A DNA stretch of 64,000 nt, from NCBI GenBank assembly GCA_022606425.2, contig JAHDVF020000933.1, positions 415,884 through 479,883 on the forward strand, read 5' to 3'. Of this stretch, positions 42,470 to 52,208 are shown in pieces (position 1 is the first letter of the stretch; each line of letters starts with the position of its first letter). The position numbers and the translations under genes were made by a program. The DNA comes from Lepidostoma basale. Its lineage: Eukaryota > Arthropoda > Insecta > Trichoptera > Lepidostomatidae. Below the pieces are notes generated by a model that had not been told where the DNA came from, did not search any database, and was given only the letters and a program-made list of their open reading frames with translations.

Positions 42470-42592
42470 ATACTGAGTACTTGTCTTCCTAAAGTCGAAT
42501 TATCTCTCGTGCATTCCTGGTATTAGGTATATATTATATTTTACCTGTAATATCTTTTGAGACAATAAACTGGTTTGATTTAATTTCAATCA
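42470..42592 (+). pseudogene. LINE-H 3' UTR
   Basis: gtcttcctaaagtcgaatta, then ctctcgtgcattcctggtat, then the tail aaactggtttgatttaattt. Confidence 0.7.
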
Positions 42593-42634
42593 TATTATGG
42601 ATTGTAAATGTGAAGGTTAGAATAGTCACATATT

Positions 42635-42785
42635 CACTGGACTGGTCCCCTATGGGGGAAAAGAGGAAGCACCTGGAAAAGAACCCTGCATGACGAGGTT
42701 AAAGCAGCAGGCCTCACTTGGGATGATATTAGGCATCAGGCTTGCGATAGATTAGGGTGGAGAAGGTTCCTTGACAGACGTTATC
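42635..42785 (+). pseudogene. LINE-D 3' fragment
   Basis: ctggactggtcccctatggg then gaggttaaagcagcaggcct; decayed. Confidence 0.7.
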
Positions 42786-42844
42786 CTGCCCAAACGTTGG
42801 CTTGCTTGCTGGTTCAGGAAACGTTTTTTCGATAAACTTTATGC

Positions 42845-43130
42845 TAAATGAATTTTAAATCTACGCCACGCGACAACGCAAGCGATTTGCGCACGCTTAA
42901 AAACAGAATTCAACATCAGCGCCATCTATGTTAAACAAACATAAATATAAATTATTCTCAGTAGGTAAGCTAATTATTCGTGAACTTCCCGGAGGTTTTA
43001 ACGGTCATCTACCAGGTCCAAAGTGAATCTAAACTATGTAGGGACCCACTCAAACACAGAAATAAATTCATCAAAATCGGTCCAGCCGTTTAGGAGGAGT
43101 TCAACTACATATATAAAGATATATGTTACA
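42845..43130. repeat. non-coding repeat R
   Basis: tctacgccacgcgacaacgc, cagcgccatctatg, and the 3' block aaaatcggtccagccgttta then ggaggagttcaactacat, shared with 15200-15640 and free of the hAT insertion seen there. Confidence 0.65.
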
Positions 43131-43394
43131 GGATCTAAAATCCAAAAAAAATTAATTCTTAAAATACTATTATATAAAAATAGTCATATATTTTCGCGTC
43201 TCTGACTAATTTGACCACCCATACAAAAAATGTATGTCTATATCACTTTCTTGATAAGATTTCTTTCCCCGTGACGTTATGACGCAGTCAGTTGATTTAA
43301 AATTAAGTGTGGTTAAAATTCTCGTAATTAAACCCAAACACAATTTAATTCCGCTGAATATTGATCAAATAAAAATTTTAAAATTAGGTTTCAT
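43131..43394. other. no gene seen
   Basis: AT-rich, nothing recognised. Confidence 0.4.
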
Positions 43395-43940
43395 TACCCA
43401 TTCACTTCCTTTTCTATATATAAGTCATACATCGGAAACATGAGTTACATCCTTAAAAACCGGAAAATACCAATCAACCTAAAACGAAAAGTCTATGAAG
43501 CCTGCGTTCTGCCAGTTGGTACTTATGGTCTTGAAACTATTACACTGAGCAAACTACGTGCCGAGAAATTACGAGTGACCCACAGAGCCATGAAAAGAGC
43601 CATGCTACGAATAAGCCTAAGAGATAGAGTCAGAAACGACACGGTGAGAGAAAAATCAAAGGTCCACTGGCATCATCGGCGACTCTAAAATGGCAATGGG
43701 CAGGTCACGTAGCCAGAAGCTCAGACGAAAAGTGGACAAGAAGACTGCTGACTTGGAGACCATAGACGCCAAAGAGAAGTGCAGGGCGACCGCAACTACG
43801 GTGAAAGGATGATCTGAACAGACACGTCGGAATAACCTGGATGCAGTCTGCACAGGACAGAGTGACATGGAAGGGAATGGAGGGGGCCTTTGTCCAGGAG
43901 TGGACGGGAATTGGCTGAGGAAGAAGTCATACAAATTATA
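43395..43940 (+). pseudogene. LINE-G C-terminal fragment
   Basis: Reads ILKNRKIPINLKRKVYEACV, LPVGTYGLETITL, LRVTHRAMKRAMLRISLRDR, then after a shift KWQWAGHVARS, KWTRRLLTW and FVQEWTGIG-stop. Confidence 0.8.
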
Positions 43941-44039
43941 GAATGATGGATGTAAAAAATCAACTCTAGAAAACAGACGTTTTCATTCATACCTTTCTGC
44001 CTTTAAAAAAATGTATTACTATAGTTTATTTCATTGTAT

Positions 44040-44220
44040 ACATCATTTAGACATATCGAAAGAATGAATGAAGAAAAATCGGTAAAAAAGTACCTATATG
44101 TTAACGATGTATATGGAAATAAAAATTAGAGGAAGACTGAATTTGGCACGATCAAATAAATCAAATATAGAATGTCGGACACGTGGGGAGTCGGAGATAT
44201 CCACGTGCGTGCATTGCACG
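44040..44220 (+). pseudogene. LINE-A fragment
   Basis: HIERMNEEKSVKKYLYVNDVYG-like, then LARSNKSNIE in a shifted frame; ends at the hAT MITE. Confidence 0.7.
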
Positions 44221-44332
44221 CAGTGGCGGTACTACCATAGAAGCCCAGAAGCTCGGCTTGGGTAAAAATTTATGAATCAAAACCTCTTCTGTCTTACAGA
44301 GGTTCAGCTCTTGTGGATATTCCTCTTACGTC
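44221..44332. mobile_element. hAT-type MITE, truncated copy
   Basis: Starts exactly at cagtggcggtactaccatag and follows the complement of 27664-27912 for about 110 bp (aatcaaaacctcttctgtct, acagaggttcagctcttgtg). Confidence 0.8.
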
Positions 44333-44745
44333 TTCTTCTTCTTCTTCTTCTTCAGCCCGTATTGACCGTCCACTCCTGGACGTAGGCCTCCTCTCGCATT
44401 TTCCATTCTCTTCTATTCTGAGCGATCCGCATCCAGGCACTTCCCGCACTTCTCCGGATATCGTCGCGCCAACGCAACTGTGGGCGCCCAACTCCACGCT
44501 TTGCCGTCCTTGGCCACCAGCACAGCAGTCGCCTTGTCCACTTTTCTTCTGGATCGCGAGCGACATGTCCCGCCCATCGCCACTTGAGGGTTGCGGCCAT
44601 ATTGACAACATCGGAAACCTTTGTCCTGACTCTTATGCCCTCATTTCTGAGTCTGTCCCGTAAACTGATACCCAACATAGCTCTCTCCATTGCTCTCCGA
44701 GTGACTCTTAGCTTGTTGGCACTCTTACGTCAGATGGAAACATTG
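44333..44745 (-). pseudogene. LINE-G 3' fragment
   Basis: The reverse frame, open for 112 codons, reads MERAMLGISLRDRLRNEGIR, MAATLKWRWAGHVARDPEEK, GVGRPQLRWRDD and AYVQEWTVNTG-stop, then a (GAA)n tail (cttcttcttcttcttcttca at 44332). An undamaged end. Confidence 0.85.
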
Positions 44746-44749
44746 TTGA

Positions 44750-44837
44750 AAGGTGATTTGGTAAAAGAAATGTGTGGTAGTCCATTATTTCTGCCAATCC
44801 CTTTGATGAGACGGCGTGATGGTTAGTTAGTTAGTGA
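44750..44837 (+). pseudogene. LINE-A 3' end
   Basis: gtgtggtagtccattatttc then gccaatccctttgatgagac; the hairpin has decayed, the tail ggttagttagttag is intact. Confidence 0.75.
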
Positions 44838-44955
44838 TTTCGGCCTTATCTCCAATCATTGATCCAAGGGAGCTGAAATCTGTTACCTCCCTCTAGCGGC
44901 GTTTCTGGCGGCTGATACGCTATCCAATATAATTGGATAGTTATTATTTTTTTTG

Positions 44956-45200
44956 TGAATGTATACTTATACTTGTATACGAATACTGGATTTCACCCAT
45001 AAATCTCCATAGATGGCGTTAGTAAGTAGATTATATATAGAGTAATCTTAAAAAGATTAACATATGTAATCAAAATCTTCATAGATGGCACAATGAAACT
45101 GACATGTGAAATCTGGCATAGGACTTTAACATATATACAACTTCCAAAAATTTGTCATACATGGTTATAAAGAAAGGTGGAATGGGGAATGTTGTAATTG
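44956..45200 (+). repeat. MITE-A copy
   Basis: gtgaatgtatacttatactt at the start, ccatagatggcgttagtaag and atatatacaacttccaaaaa inside, ggaatggggaatgttgtaat at the end; directly next to the protease pseudo-exon. Confidence 0.7.
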
Positions 45201-45235
45201 AATAGCGCCATATAACCATTAATTATTGTCATTAC

Positions 45236-45389
45236 CTGGCCGGCATCCATTCCCAAATTGTATGTGCACAAATCTTCGGAGAGAATGTCGCCCCGTGGAT
45301 TGACGTGCACTCTGCCCGGTCCAGCACGTTTAGGTCGACCTTTTGCAGATAGTCAGGGTCTTCTCCGGCGAAGGCTGTGGTCCCCCAAC
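45236..45389 (-). pseudogene. S1 serine protease exon, frameshifted
   Basis: Homologue of the exon at 1304-1458 on the opposite strand. It has an acceptor (tag before gttggggg) at the same GWG codon position and a CAG|gtaat donor. It reads GWGTTAFAGEDPDYLQKVDL then NVLDRAECTS and FSPKIC. After IC the frame is lost. The next frame gives CTYNLGMDAGQ, matching CTYSSGKDACQ of the other copy. The exon is 154 nt against 155, so a net one-base deletion is the simplest lesion. Cys191 is also replaced by Gly. No catalytic-Ser exon is visible downstream on this strand. Confidence 0.78.
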
Positions 45390-45429
45390 CTACAAAACGT
45401 TCAAATACGAAAATAATCAAGATTGTGCT

Positions 45430-45562
45430 GCAGGGGGCTCTTAAATTTTAAAAGCTTAGGAACCACTGGTTCAAAGGTTCCCAAACTTCTGGAAGTTCTG
45501 TCCCCAAAATATGTTTCGTAAACAGTAGTCCGTGGACCACTAGTGGTCCGTAAAGTTTTTCT
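45430..45562. repeat. hAT-like non-coding fragment
   Basis: gaaccactggttcaaaggtt then cccaaacttctggaagttct and ggaccactagtggtccgtaa, with CAGTGGTTC/GGTTCCCAAAC-type terminal sequence. A LINE-A is inserted at its right end. Confidence 0.5.
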
Positions 45563-45565
45563 ACA

Positions 45566-46092
45566 CTTAACTAACTAACTAACTAACCATCACGCCGTCT
45601 CCCCGAAGGGGTAGGCAGAAAGAATGGACTGCCACACCTTTCTTTCCTGACATATTTCTCTCGCTTCCTCAACATTCATACATCGTGTCATGCACGCGCG
45701 TCGATTTCTCTGACTCCTCACATAGCCGACATTCAATATTTGATTTATTTGATCGTGCCACGTTTTCCTCGGTCTTCCTCTATTTCTGGTTCCATTTACA
45801 TCGTTAACATATAATTTTTACCATTCTTTCTTCATTCATTCTTTCCATATGTCCAAACCATCTTAATGATCCTTTCATTATTTGTTCATGACACCATCAT
45901 TCGCACCGCATTCACTTCTTATATTTTCATTCGACACTATCATACACAGAATATCCACACATTCGTCTAAGAGATCTCATTTCTACTGCATTTATTCTAC
46001 TTTCATCCTTCCTTTGCCAGTTCCATGCTTCGCTTCCATACATAAGGGTCGGTAGAAGAACACCATTGTGCACTGCCATTCTAGCTTTTTTC
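45566..46092 (-). pseudogene. LINE-A 3' fragment, well preserved
   Basis: The plus strand begins ttaactaactaactaactaa, then ccatcacgccgtctccccga. Complement of the whole region from MAVHNGVLLPTLMYGSEAWN to the ORF end, with a few single-base gaps. Confidence 0.83.
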
Positions 46093-46099
46093 TACACTT

Positions 46100-46204
46100 T
46101 TTACACTGAAATAGTTTTGTATCTGTCCTAACATACTTTTCTCGTTTCTTCAACATTTATAAATCGTGTCATGTATGCACGTCGATTTCTCCGAATTTTC
46201 TAAT
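46100..46204 (-). pseudogene. LINE-A fragment
   Basis: Complement of CMINVEETRKVC-like sequence; decayed. Confidence 0.55.
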
Positions 46205-46539
46205 ATTTTAACTGTATTCTTACAAGAGATGGTAGAATGGAAAAAGATATCGGAAGAAGGGTTGGAGCTGGAAACAAAATAAATGATGCACTCAAAGTCA
46301 TTACCGCAAATTGAAATATATCGACTGAAGCAAATATGGCAGTGCATATGGCAGTGGCCCTTATGTATGGAAGTGAAGCTTGGAGTTGGCAGAATAAGGA
46401 TGAAAGTAGGATAAATGCCGTAGAAATGAGGTCACCAAGAACAATGTGCGGAAAAACGAAGTATGATAGAATATCTAATGATGAAATACGAAAGGAATGT
46501 AAGGCGGAACGATGGATGAGAGAAGAATGGTTAAAAATA
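46205..46539 (+). pseudogene. LINE-A fragment, left of a mariner
   Basis: Reads RDGRMEKDIGRRVGAGNKIN, then LMYGSEAWSWQNKDESRINA; broken at ggttaaaaata by the mariner. Resumes at 47437 with cacatgtacaagtagtgtga. Confidence 0.8.
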
Positions 46540-47434
46540 TTGGGTTGATGCAAAAGTTATGACCGATTTTTACATATACAATTAAAAAAATAATTTAGAT
46601 TTGTATTATTTAATTAATCAATTATATAATTTCATCAGTTCTTACAACCTTTTTCCATCTTTTTATCAACGTATTAATACCATTAGTGTAAAATTCCGTG
46701 GATTTTGATGCGAAAAATGTAGCAAGGGATGTTTTTACCTGCTCTATTGTATCAAATTTTTTATCATTTAAATTTTTTTGCAGTGATCGGAATAAATGAA
46801 AATTGTGTGGAGCAAGATCTGGAGAATACGGTGGATGCTTGATAACATCCCAATTAAACTCGTGTAGCTTGTGTTGGGTCATCATAGCCACATGTGGTCG
46901 CCCGTTGTCGTGATGAAACACTACCCCTTTTCTGTTTACCAATTCTGGTATATCCTCTTGAAGGGCGATGTTCAATTTGGATAATTGCTGACAATATCGT
47001 TCTGCTGTAATTGTCTGATTGCGTTCCGAGAGTTCAAAATACACAATACCCTTACAATCCCACCAAACACAAAGCATTATCAATTAGTAAAAAATTCCCA
47101 GATCGGAATTTTGTAAGCCATCTTCGTACCTGTCGAACTTTGATGACATCTGCTCCATACACTTCGCAAATGTTTTTAGTTGCACACTCGCGGTATCGTC
47201 TTTACGGAATTCATAATGTAAACAATGACGTAAATGCACTTTATTACCGACATTTTGAAAAAATACAAGGACTCTTCACTGTACTCTGGCCAGGCCAAAA
47301 CTGAATAGAAAGTAGAGGGAAAGCATCCTCTATACAATGGAATCATTTAAAAGAAGATACCATTCATCATTTCTGAAGAATTTTTTTTTTACCTAGGTTC
47401 ATGAAAAACGGTCATAACTTTTGCATCAACCCAA
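46540..47434 (-). mobile_element. mariner transposon, internally deleted, both TIRs
   Basis: 895 bp between TA (46538-46539) and TA (47435-47436). The TIRs are 27 bp: ttgggttgatgcaaaagtta on the left, the same as the complement at 47415-47434 on the right. Clearly shorter than the roughly 1.3 kb of intact mariners. Confidence 0.92.
46622..47083 (-). pseudogene. mariner transposase C-terminal half
   Basis: Reads CVWWDCKGIVYFELSERNQT, then GVVFHHDNGRPHVAMM (second catalytic Asp) and HPPYSPDLAPHNFHLF, where the expected third catalytic Asp is Asn. The N-terminal DNA-binding half and the first Asp are deleted. Confidence 0.88.
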
Positions 47435-47436
47435 TA

Positions 47437-47485
47437 TATACACATGTACAAGTAGTGTGAATAATCCTCTTAAAGACCCCATTAA
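47437..47485 (+). pseudogene. LINE-A, right of the mariner
   Basis: cacatgtacaagtagtgtga continues the copy at 46205 (compare 37209-37230); then homology stops. Confidence 0.6.
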
Positions 47486-47537
47486 ATGAATGATCAATCG
47501 TTTGTTCGAAATGTGCCGAATTTGAAACGGTGATAAA

Positions 47538-47604
47538 CGCGCATGCGTGATTTGTTTGGATCGGAGCGCATGCGTGGCTTGTTGCGACCAGCGCGCATGC
47601 GTGG
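47538..47604. promoter_or_regulatory. three GCGCATGCG-type sites in a 27-bp repeat
   Basis: gcatgcg begins at 47541, 47568 and 47595, an exact 27-bp spacing, in a CpG-rich patch; a CCAAT box (agccaatag) follows at about 47625. The core resembles the NRF-1/Ewg recognition sequence. A promoter is inferred; no adjacent gene was identified. Confidence 0.4.
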
Positions 47605-47989
47605 TGTGTATGGATCAGCGACCAGCCAATAGCGGACCGTCACACGCGGCGGTCAGCCGTAGATCATGACCCAAGTATCTAGATCCGAATGATTACAGTT
47701 GCCCAGGGTGTAATCAGACGAGGCGACTCGCTTGTGACCGCATCAGCGACTCCCTCAGCTGTGACTGCGAAAGATGAAACTAGAAACGAGAAATTGCCGT
47801 GCCATTTGCTGCCATTGGACATAGAAAACTCACATATCTAACCACACACTTTTTAATTCTTCAAAGATATTTTTAAAAAATCCTTGCTTATTTGGTTTCA
47901 GATAAATAAAATCAAAATTAAACAAACGCAAATATAAGAAAAATGCAGTGCGAATGAAAGTGTTATGAACAAAATAATGAAATGGCCAT
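47605..47989. other. GC-richer segment without identified gene
   Basis: 47610-47770 is unusually GC-rich for the window but shows no frame I can support. A LINE-A sliver (gcgaatgaaagtgttatgaa) lies at 47945-47985. Confidence 0.35.
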
Positions 47990-48360
47990 TATTTCATTTC
48001 ATTTCATTTCATTTATTTATTTTAAGCATATCTAAAGCATTACAGAATTTTTTTCCAATACACTAAAGATACAAGTTAGAGATACACAATAATAAGTAAT
48101 ACATAATAGATTAATAAAAAGAGCGAGAAACATAAGATACATGACTAATTAATAAAATAAATATACCATACAATTATAATAAAGATAGTACTTCCTTCAG
48201 ATGAGCCAAACTATCAAAAATATGGCAAAGATATTGCTCTACCTACCGGCATAACCGTTAGCAGGTTGGTTCTGCATCGTGGGAGATAAAACAATCTATT
48301 GCCCCTTTGTCGAAGATAATTATTAGGGACGAACAGACCTACATCACTATTTTTCGGAGT
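47990..48360 (-). pseudogene. Jockey-like LINE 3' end with (AAATG)n tail
   Basis: The tail complement tttcatttcatttcatttca comes first, then a 3' UTR and the complement of LFVPNNYLRQRG, RLFYLPRCRTNL and PVGRAIS. Related to LINE-H but with a different tail. Confidence 0.7.
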
Positions 48361-48364
48361 TGTG

Positions 48365-48840
48365 TATACAACCGTGACTGGCAAAAGAAGGATGAAAGTA
48401 GAATAAATGCAGTAGAAATGAGATCTCTTAGACGAGTGTGTGGCAAATCTGTATACGATAGAGTGACAAATGCAAGTATAAGAAGTGAATGTGGTGCGAA
48501 TGAAAGTGTTATGAACAAAATAAGGAAAGGGTCATTAAGATGGTTTGGACACATGGAAAGAATGAGTGAAGACAGAATGGTAAAGAAGGTTTATGTAAAC
48601 GGCGTGAACGGAGCTAGAAATAGAGGAAGGCCGAGGAAAACGTGGCACGATCAAATCAATCAAATATTGAATGTCGGTCACGTGAGGAGTCGGAAAAATC
48701 GACGTGCGTGCATGACAAGATGTATGAATGTAGAGGAAGCGAGAGACGTATGTCAGGACAGAACAGTGTGGCGTTCCATTCTTTCTGCCTACCCCTCCGG
48801 GGAGACGGCGTGATGGTAAGTTAGTTAGTTAGTTAGTTAG
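48365..48840 (+). pseudogene. LINE-A 3' fragment with intact reading frame
   Basis: The best LINE-A C-terminus in the window. It has an uninterrupted frame from DWQKKDESRINAVEMRSLRR through SVMNKIRKGSLRWFGHMERM, GRPRKTWHDQINQILNVGHV and VCQDRTVWRSILSAYPSGET-A to TGA at 48811-48813, followed after only a few bases by gttagttagttagttag. Lost 5' of the thumb region, so it encodes no RT. Probably a recent insertion. Confidence 0.87.
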
Positions 48841-49259
48841 AATTACTTCATATTTTTAATGTTTCCTTTTGCATTTAGTGAAATAACATATCTATGTGTT
48901 TGCATGAAAATGGGCAGAATCTGAATTGATCATTTTCTATTTCGTGATCTCTGGCGCTCCGACACAGCAGACTCCGCCCTCTCTCGGGGAGAGCGTGGTA
49001 CATCATCTGTGGCACACATCACCATCACCCCGCTCCTCGTAGCGGATGGGCAGTCGACCATGCTTGTCATTTGCTGGACGCCAGTCGCCAGCTCACTGGA
49101 CGCACTGTTATCTGCGATCGATTAGTCTCGGATTGGTTCACAAGAGATGGCACCGCGCTTCCCCTCACAAATTATACACCATCAATAGTCTGATTTATCG
49201 TCGTGAATTCCAAGATTTCAATTTAATTTTTCAATTTATTTATTTTTTTCTATTTTTTT
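48841..49259. other. no gene seen
   Basis: 48950-49170 is GC-richer (ctccgccctctctcggggag) with no supported frame. Confidence 0.4.
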
Positions 49260-49645
49260 TAACTAATAAAGTAAAGAGTGCTGTTAAAGAGAAGAAAGAT
49301 GCTTGGTTGAATATGCTGTCGATAAATAAGAATGACAGAGTTAAGTATGAAAGAGCAAAAGATTTGTATAAGGTATGCAAGAAGAGAGTGAAGTTGGTCG
49401 TGAAAGCGCAAGCAAATAAATCAAATATTGAATGTCGGTCATGTGAGGAGTCAGAGAAATCGACGCGCGTGCATGATACGACGTATGAATGTTGAGGAAG
49501 CGAGAGAAATATGTCAGGAAAGAAAAGTGTGGCAGTCCATTTTTTCTGCCTACCCCTTCGGCCTACCCCTTCGGGGAGACGGCCTACCCCTTCTTTCTGC
49601 CTACCCCTTCGGGGAGACGGCGTGATGGTTAGTTAGTTAATTAGT
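49260..49645 (+). pseudogene. LINE-A 3' fragment with reiterated end
   Basis: An RT-upstream-like piece (KSAVKEKKDAWLNMLSINKN) is deletion-joined to the 3' end. The last 70 bp repeat the terminal hairpin segment (ctaccccttcgg) four times before the (GTTA)n tail. Confidence 0.78.
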
Positions 49646-49657
49646 TTAGTTATTTTA

Positions 49658-49965
49658 ACTAACTAACTAACTAACCATCACGCCGTCTCCCCGAAGGGGT
49701 AGGCAGAAAAAATGGACTGCCACACTTTTCTTTCCTGACATATTTCTCTCGCTTCCTCAACATTCATACATCGTGTCATGTGTTATGCACGTGCGTCGAT
49801 TTCTCTGACTTCTCACATGGCCGACATTCAATATTTGATTCATTTGATCGTGCCACGTTTTCCTCGGTCTTCCTCTATTTCTAGTTCCATTTACATCGTT
49901 ATCGTATAATTTTTTTACCATTCTTTCTTCATTTATTCTTTCCATATGTCCAAACCACAGATATA
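49658..49965 (-). pseudogene. LINE-A 3' fragment, tail to tail
   Basis: Starts at the plus-strand tail complement taactaactaactaactaa, then ccccgaaggggtaggcagaa. The reverse frame reads LWFGHMERINEERMVKKLYD and GRPRKTWHDQMNQILNVGHV. Confidence 0.82.
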
Positions 49966-50019
49966 AAATATGTATAATTAAAAATAGGTAATAAATAATT
50001 AACGGATACAGCAACCCGG

Positions 50020-50450
50020 ATTGGTTTGCAGATCAATGCACATAAGACCAAGTGGATGATTGTTTCCTGGAGTAATAATGGCCTTATTTGCATGGAGGAA
50101 AATACAATTGAGCAAGTCAGAGAGTTTACTTATCTCGGTACGATCATGACGGAAGCCAACGATATGCACGCAGAGTTGGAACACAGAGTTCAAAAAGGCC
50201 TACGAGCTGCAGCTTCCTTGCTAACGTTCCTAAAGTCCAAACTTCTATCCAGAAACACCAAGCTGCGTATTTATAACACCATCATCAAGCCAGTGGTGAC
50301 ATATGGTTCTGAGTCATGGACAATGACTCTAAAAGAACAACAAATAATCTAATGGTTTGAGAATAGGTTACTTAGAATGATCCCAGGGACCCAGAACTTG
50401 GAGGCATAGGACCAACCAAGAGATCCGTACAATGACCCAGCAGCCCCTTA
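50020..50450 (+). pseudogene. LINE RT thumb/C-terminal fragment, other family
   Basis: Open for 108 codons: LQINAHKTKWMIVS, IEQVREFTYLGTIMTEANDM, ELEHRVQKGLRAAASLLTFL and IIKPVVTYGSESWTMTLKEQ. A non-LTR family otherwise not seen here. Confidence 0.78.
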
Positions 50451-50679
50451 TAACGAGCATCGTGAGAGCCGGTCGCCTAGCATGGATTTGGCACGTATAT
50501 ATTATTGGATTTAAATCTAATAAGAGATATCTCTAGTTGGGAATTTAAAAATCCATCAGTTATTTTATATCTGTTATTTAATAATATTACACTGTTATTT
50601 TTTAATTCCAATTGGCCATATCAATGTGACAAATCAGAATGAAGTCAGAAAATTTTAAATAAACGTTTTTAACTAATTC

Positions 50680-50830
50680 ACCATCTGCCGTCTCCCGAAT
50701 AGTAAGCAGAAAGAATAGACAGCCACACTGTTTTAAACTAACATATTTTATCTCGATTCCTCAACATTGATACATCGTGCCATGGACGCACGTCGATTTC
50801 TCCGTCTCCTCACGTTGACGATATTAAAAA
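50680..50830 (-). pseudogene. LINE-A 3' end
   Basis: aactaattcaccatctgccg then tcccgaatagtaagcagaaa; old copy. Confidence 0.65.
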
Positions 50831-51029
50831 TTATATAAATTTGGCTCGCGCTGTACGATATAAAGAGCAATTCAACATATTCTCTGATGGTGGAACGAGT
50901 GCAGATTTTTTTCAGCTTTCTATACCTCAGGGAACGCAGCTTTCCGACTGAATTCTTACTAGGTATGCAAAGCTACCAATCATTGGAAAGAAGGAGGAAT
51001 TCCACTTGGGAGTTCACTTCTTTCAGCTG

Positions 51030-51412
51030 ATTGGCGGCACATTCACTTCTTATACTTGCATTTGTCACTCTATCATATACAGATTTGCCACACATTCGTC
51101 TTAGAGATCTCATTTCTACTGCATTTATTCTACTTTCATCCTTCTTTTGCCAGATCCATGCTTCACTTAATACATAAGGGTCGGCACAAGAACACCATTG
51201 TGCACTGCCATCTTAGCTTTTTTGGATAGGCTTTTGTTTGCGATGACAACTTTAAGTGCACCATTTATTCTGTTGCCTGCCCCAACCCTTCTTTCAATAT
51301 CCTTCTCCACCCTCCCATCCTTTGTAAACATACTTCCTAAATAAACAAATTCATCCACATTTTCATTAAATAAATGAAAATGAAATGAAAACAAAATAAT
51401 ATTAATAATATA
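51030..51412 (-). pseudogene. LINE-A internal fragment
   Basis: The reverse frame reads NVDEFVYLGSMFTKDGRVEK and RINGALKVVIANKSLSKKAK, then VLVPTLMY; open over 75 codons. Confidence 0.8.
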
Positions 51413-52104
51413 TCGTTATCAAATTGTCTTCTACGAGAAACCGTGTTAGACATATGGGTGGGTCAGAATATTAATGGATCAAGTCCCAATTTTATAAATT
51501 TGGAGTTTAATGTTTCTACAGGTAGATAAAACAGATTTCTATGTTGTGTGTTAATAACAGAATAGTAGCTTTTCAATTTTCTCCATAAATGACAATACTA
51601 CTATTGAATAGATATCAAAATATGAAACCTTTCAGAATATTAGTGAATCGTGTCTATTTTAACAGCTCGTTCACCATCAGAGGTATATTATTTTTTACTG
51701 TTGATTGCTAAAATGAGTTCAGGTGAAGACTTTAGTTCGTCCAGTGCATGAGACTTTACAAATTAGTGTTGGGCGTTTATACAGGTGTTTGAAGAAAACA
51801 AGTCTAAATTCAGTGACAAATGGAAGTCAGAACCAAGTGACCATGACCAAAGTGAGGAAGGTTTTGAAAACGATGAAGTTATTTACGATTAATGTTGTAT
51901 TTTGTTGCATTTGCGTAAGGAAAATTTTCAGAATAATAGTGAATCACGTTCATTTCATTTTCTTTTATTTGTACTTTTAATATTAATAAAGACTTGTGTA
52001 TCTTATTTTTTGTCTATTTATTTAAATTGATTCATGTACTATCAAAATAAATTAAGTGTTTGCAGTGAAAACATCCCTGGATTTTACAAAAGTCTTTCAA
52101 CTTT
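51413..52104. other. no gene seen
   Basis: The 85-aa ORF near 51723 has no recognisable domain. Nothing else. Confidence 0.4.
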
Positions 52105-52165
52105 GAGCATAAACTACAAGTCCTGGTGAATTGTACGTATGAGGTATGCATGCGAAATGATCTGA
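52105..52165 (+). pseudogene. LINE-A, left of an inserted Jockey-like LINE
   Basis: gagcataaactacaagtcct then gaggtatgcatgcgaaatga and tgatgatgaa, matching the complement of 58795-58850; interrupted at 52166 and resumed near 54088. Confidence 0.8.
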
Positions 52166-52173
52166 TGATGAAT

Positions 52174-52208
<35 letters not shown>

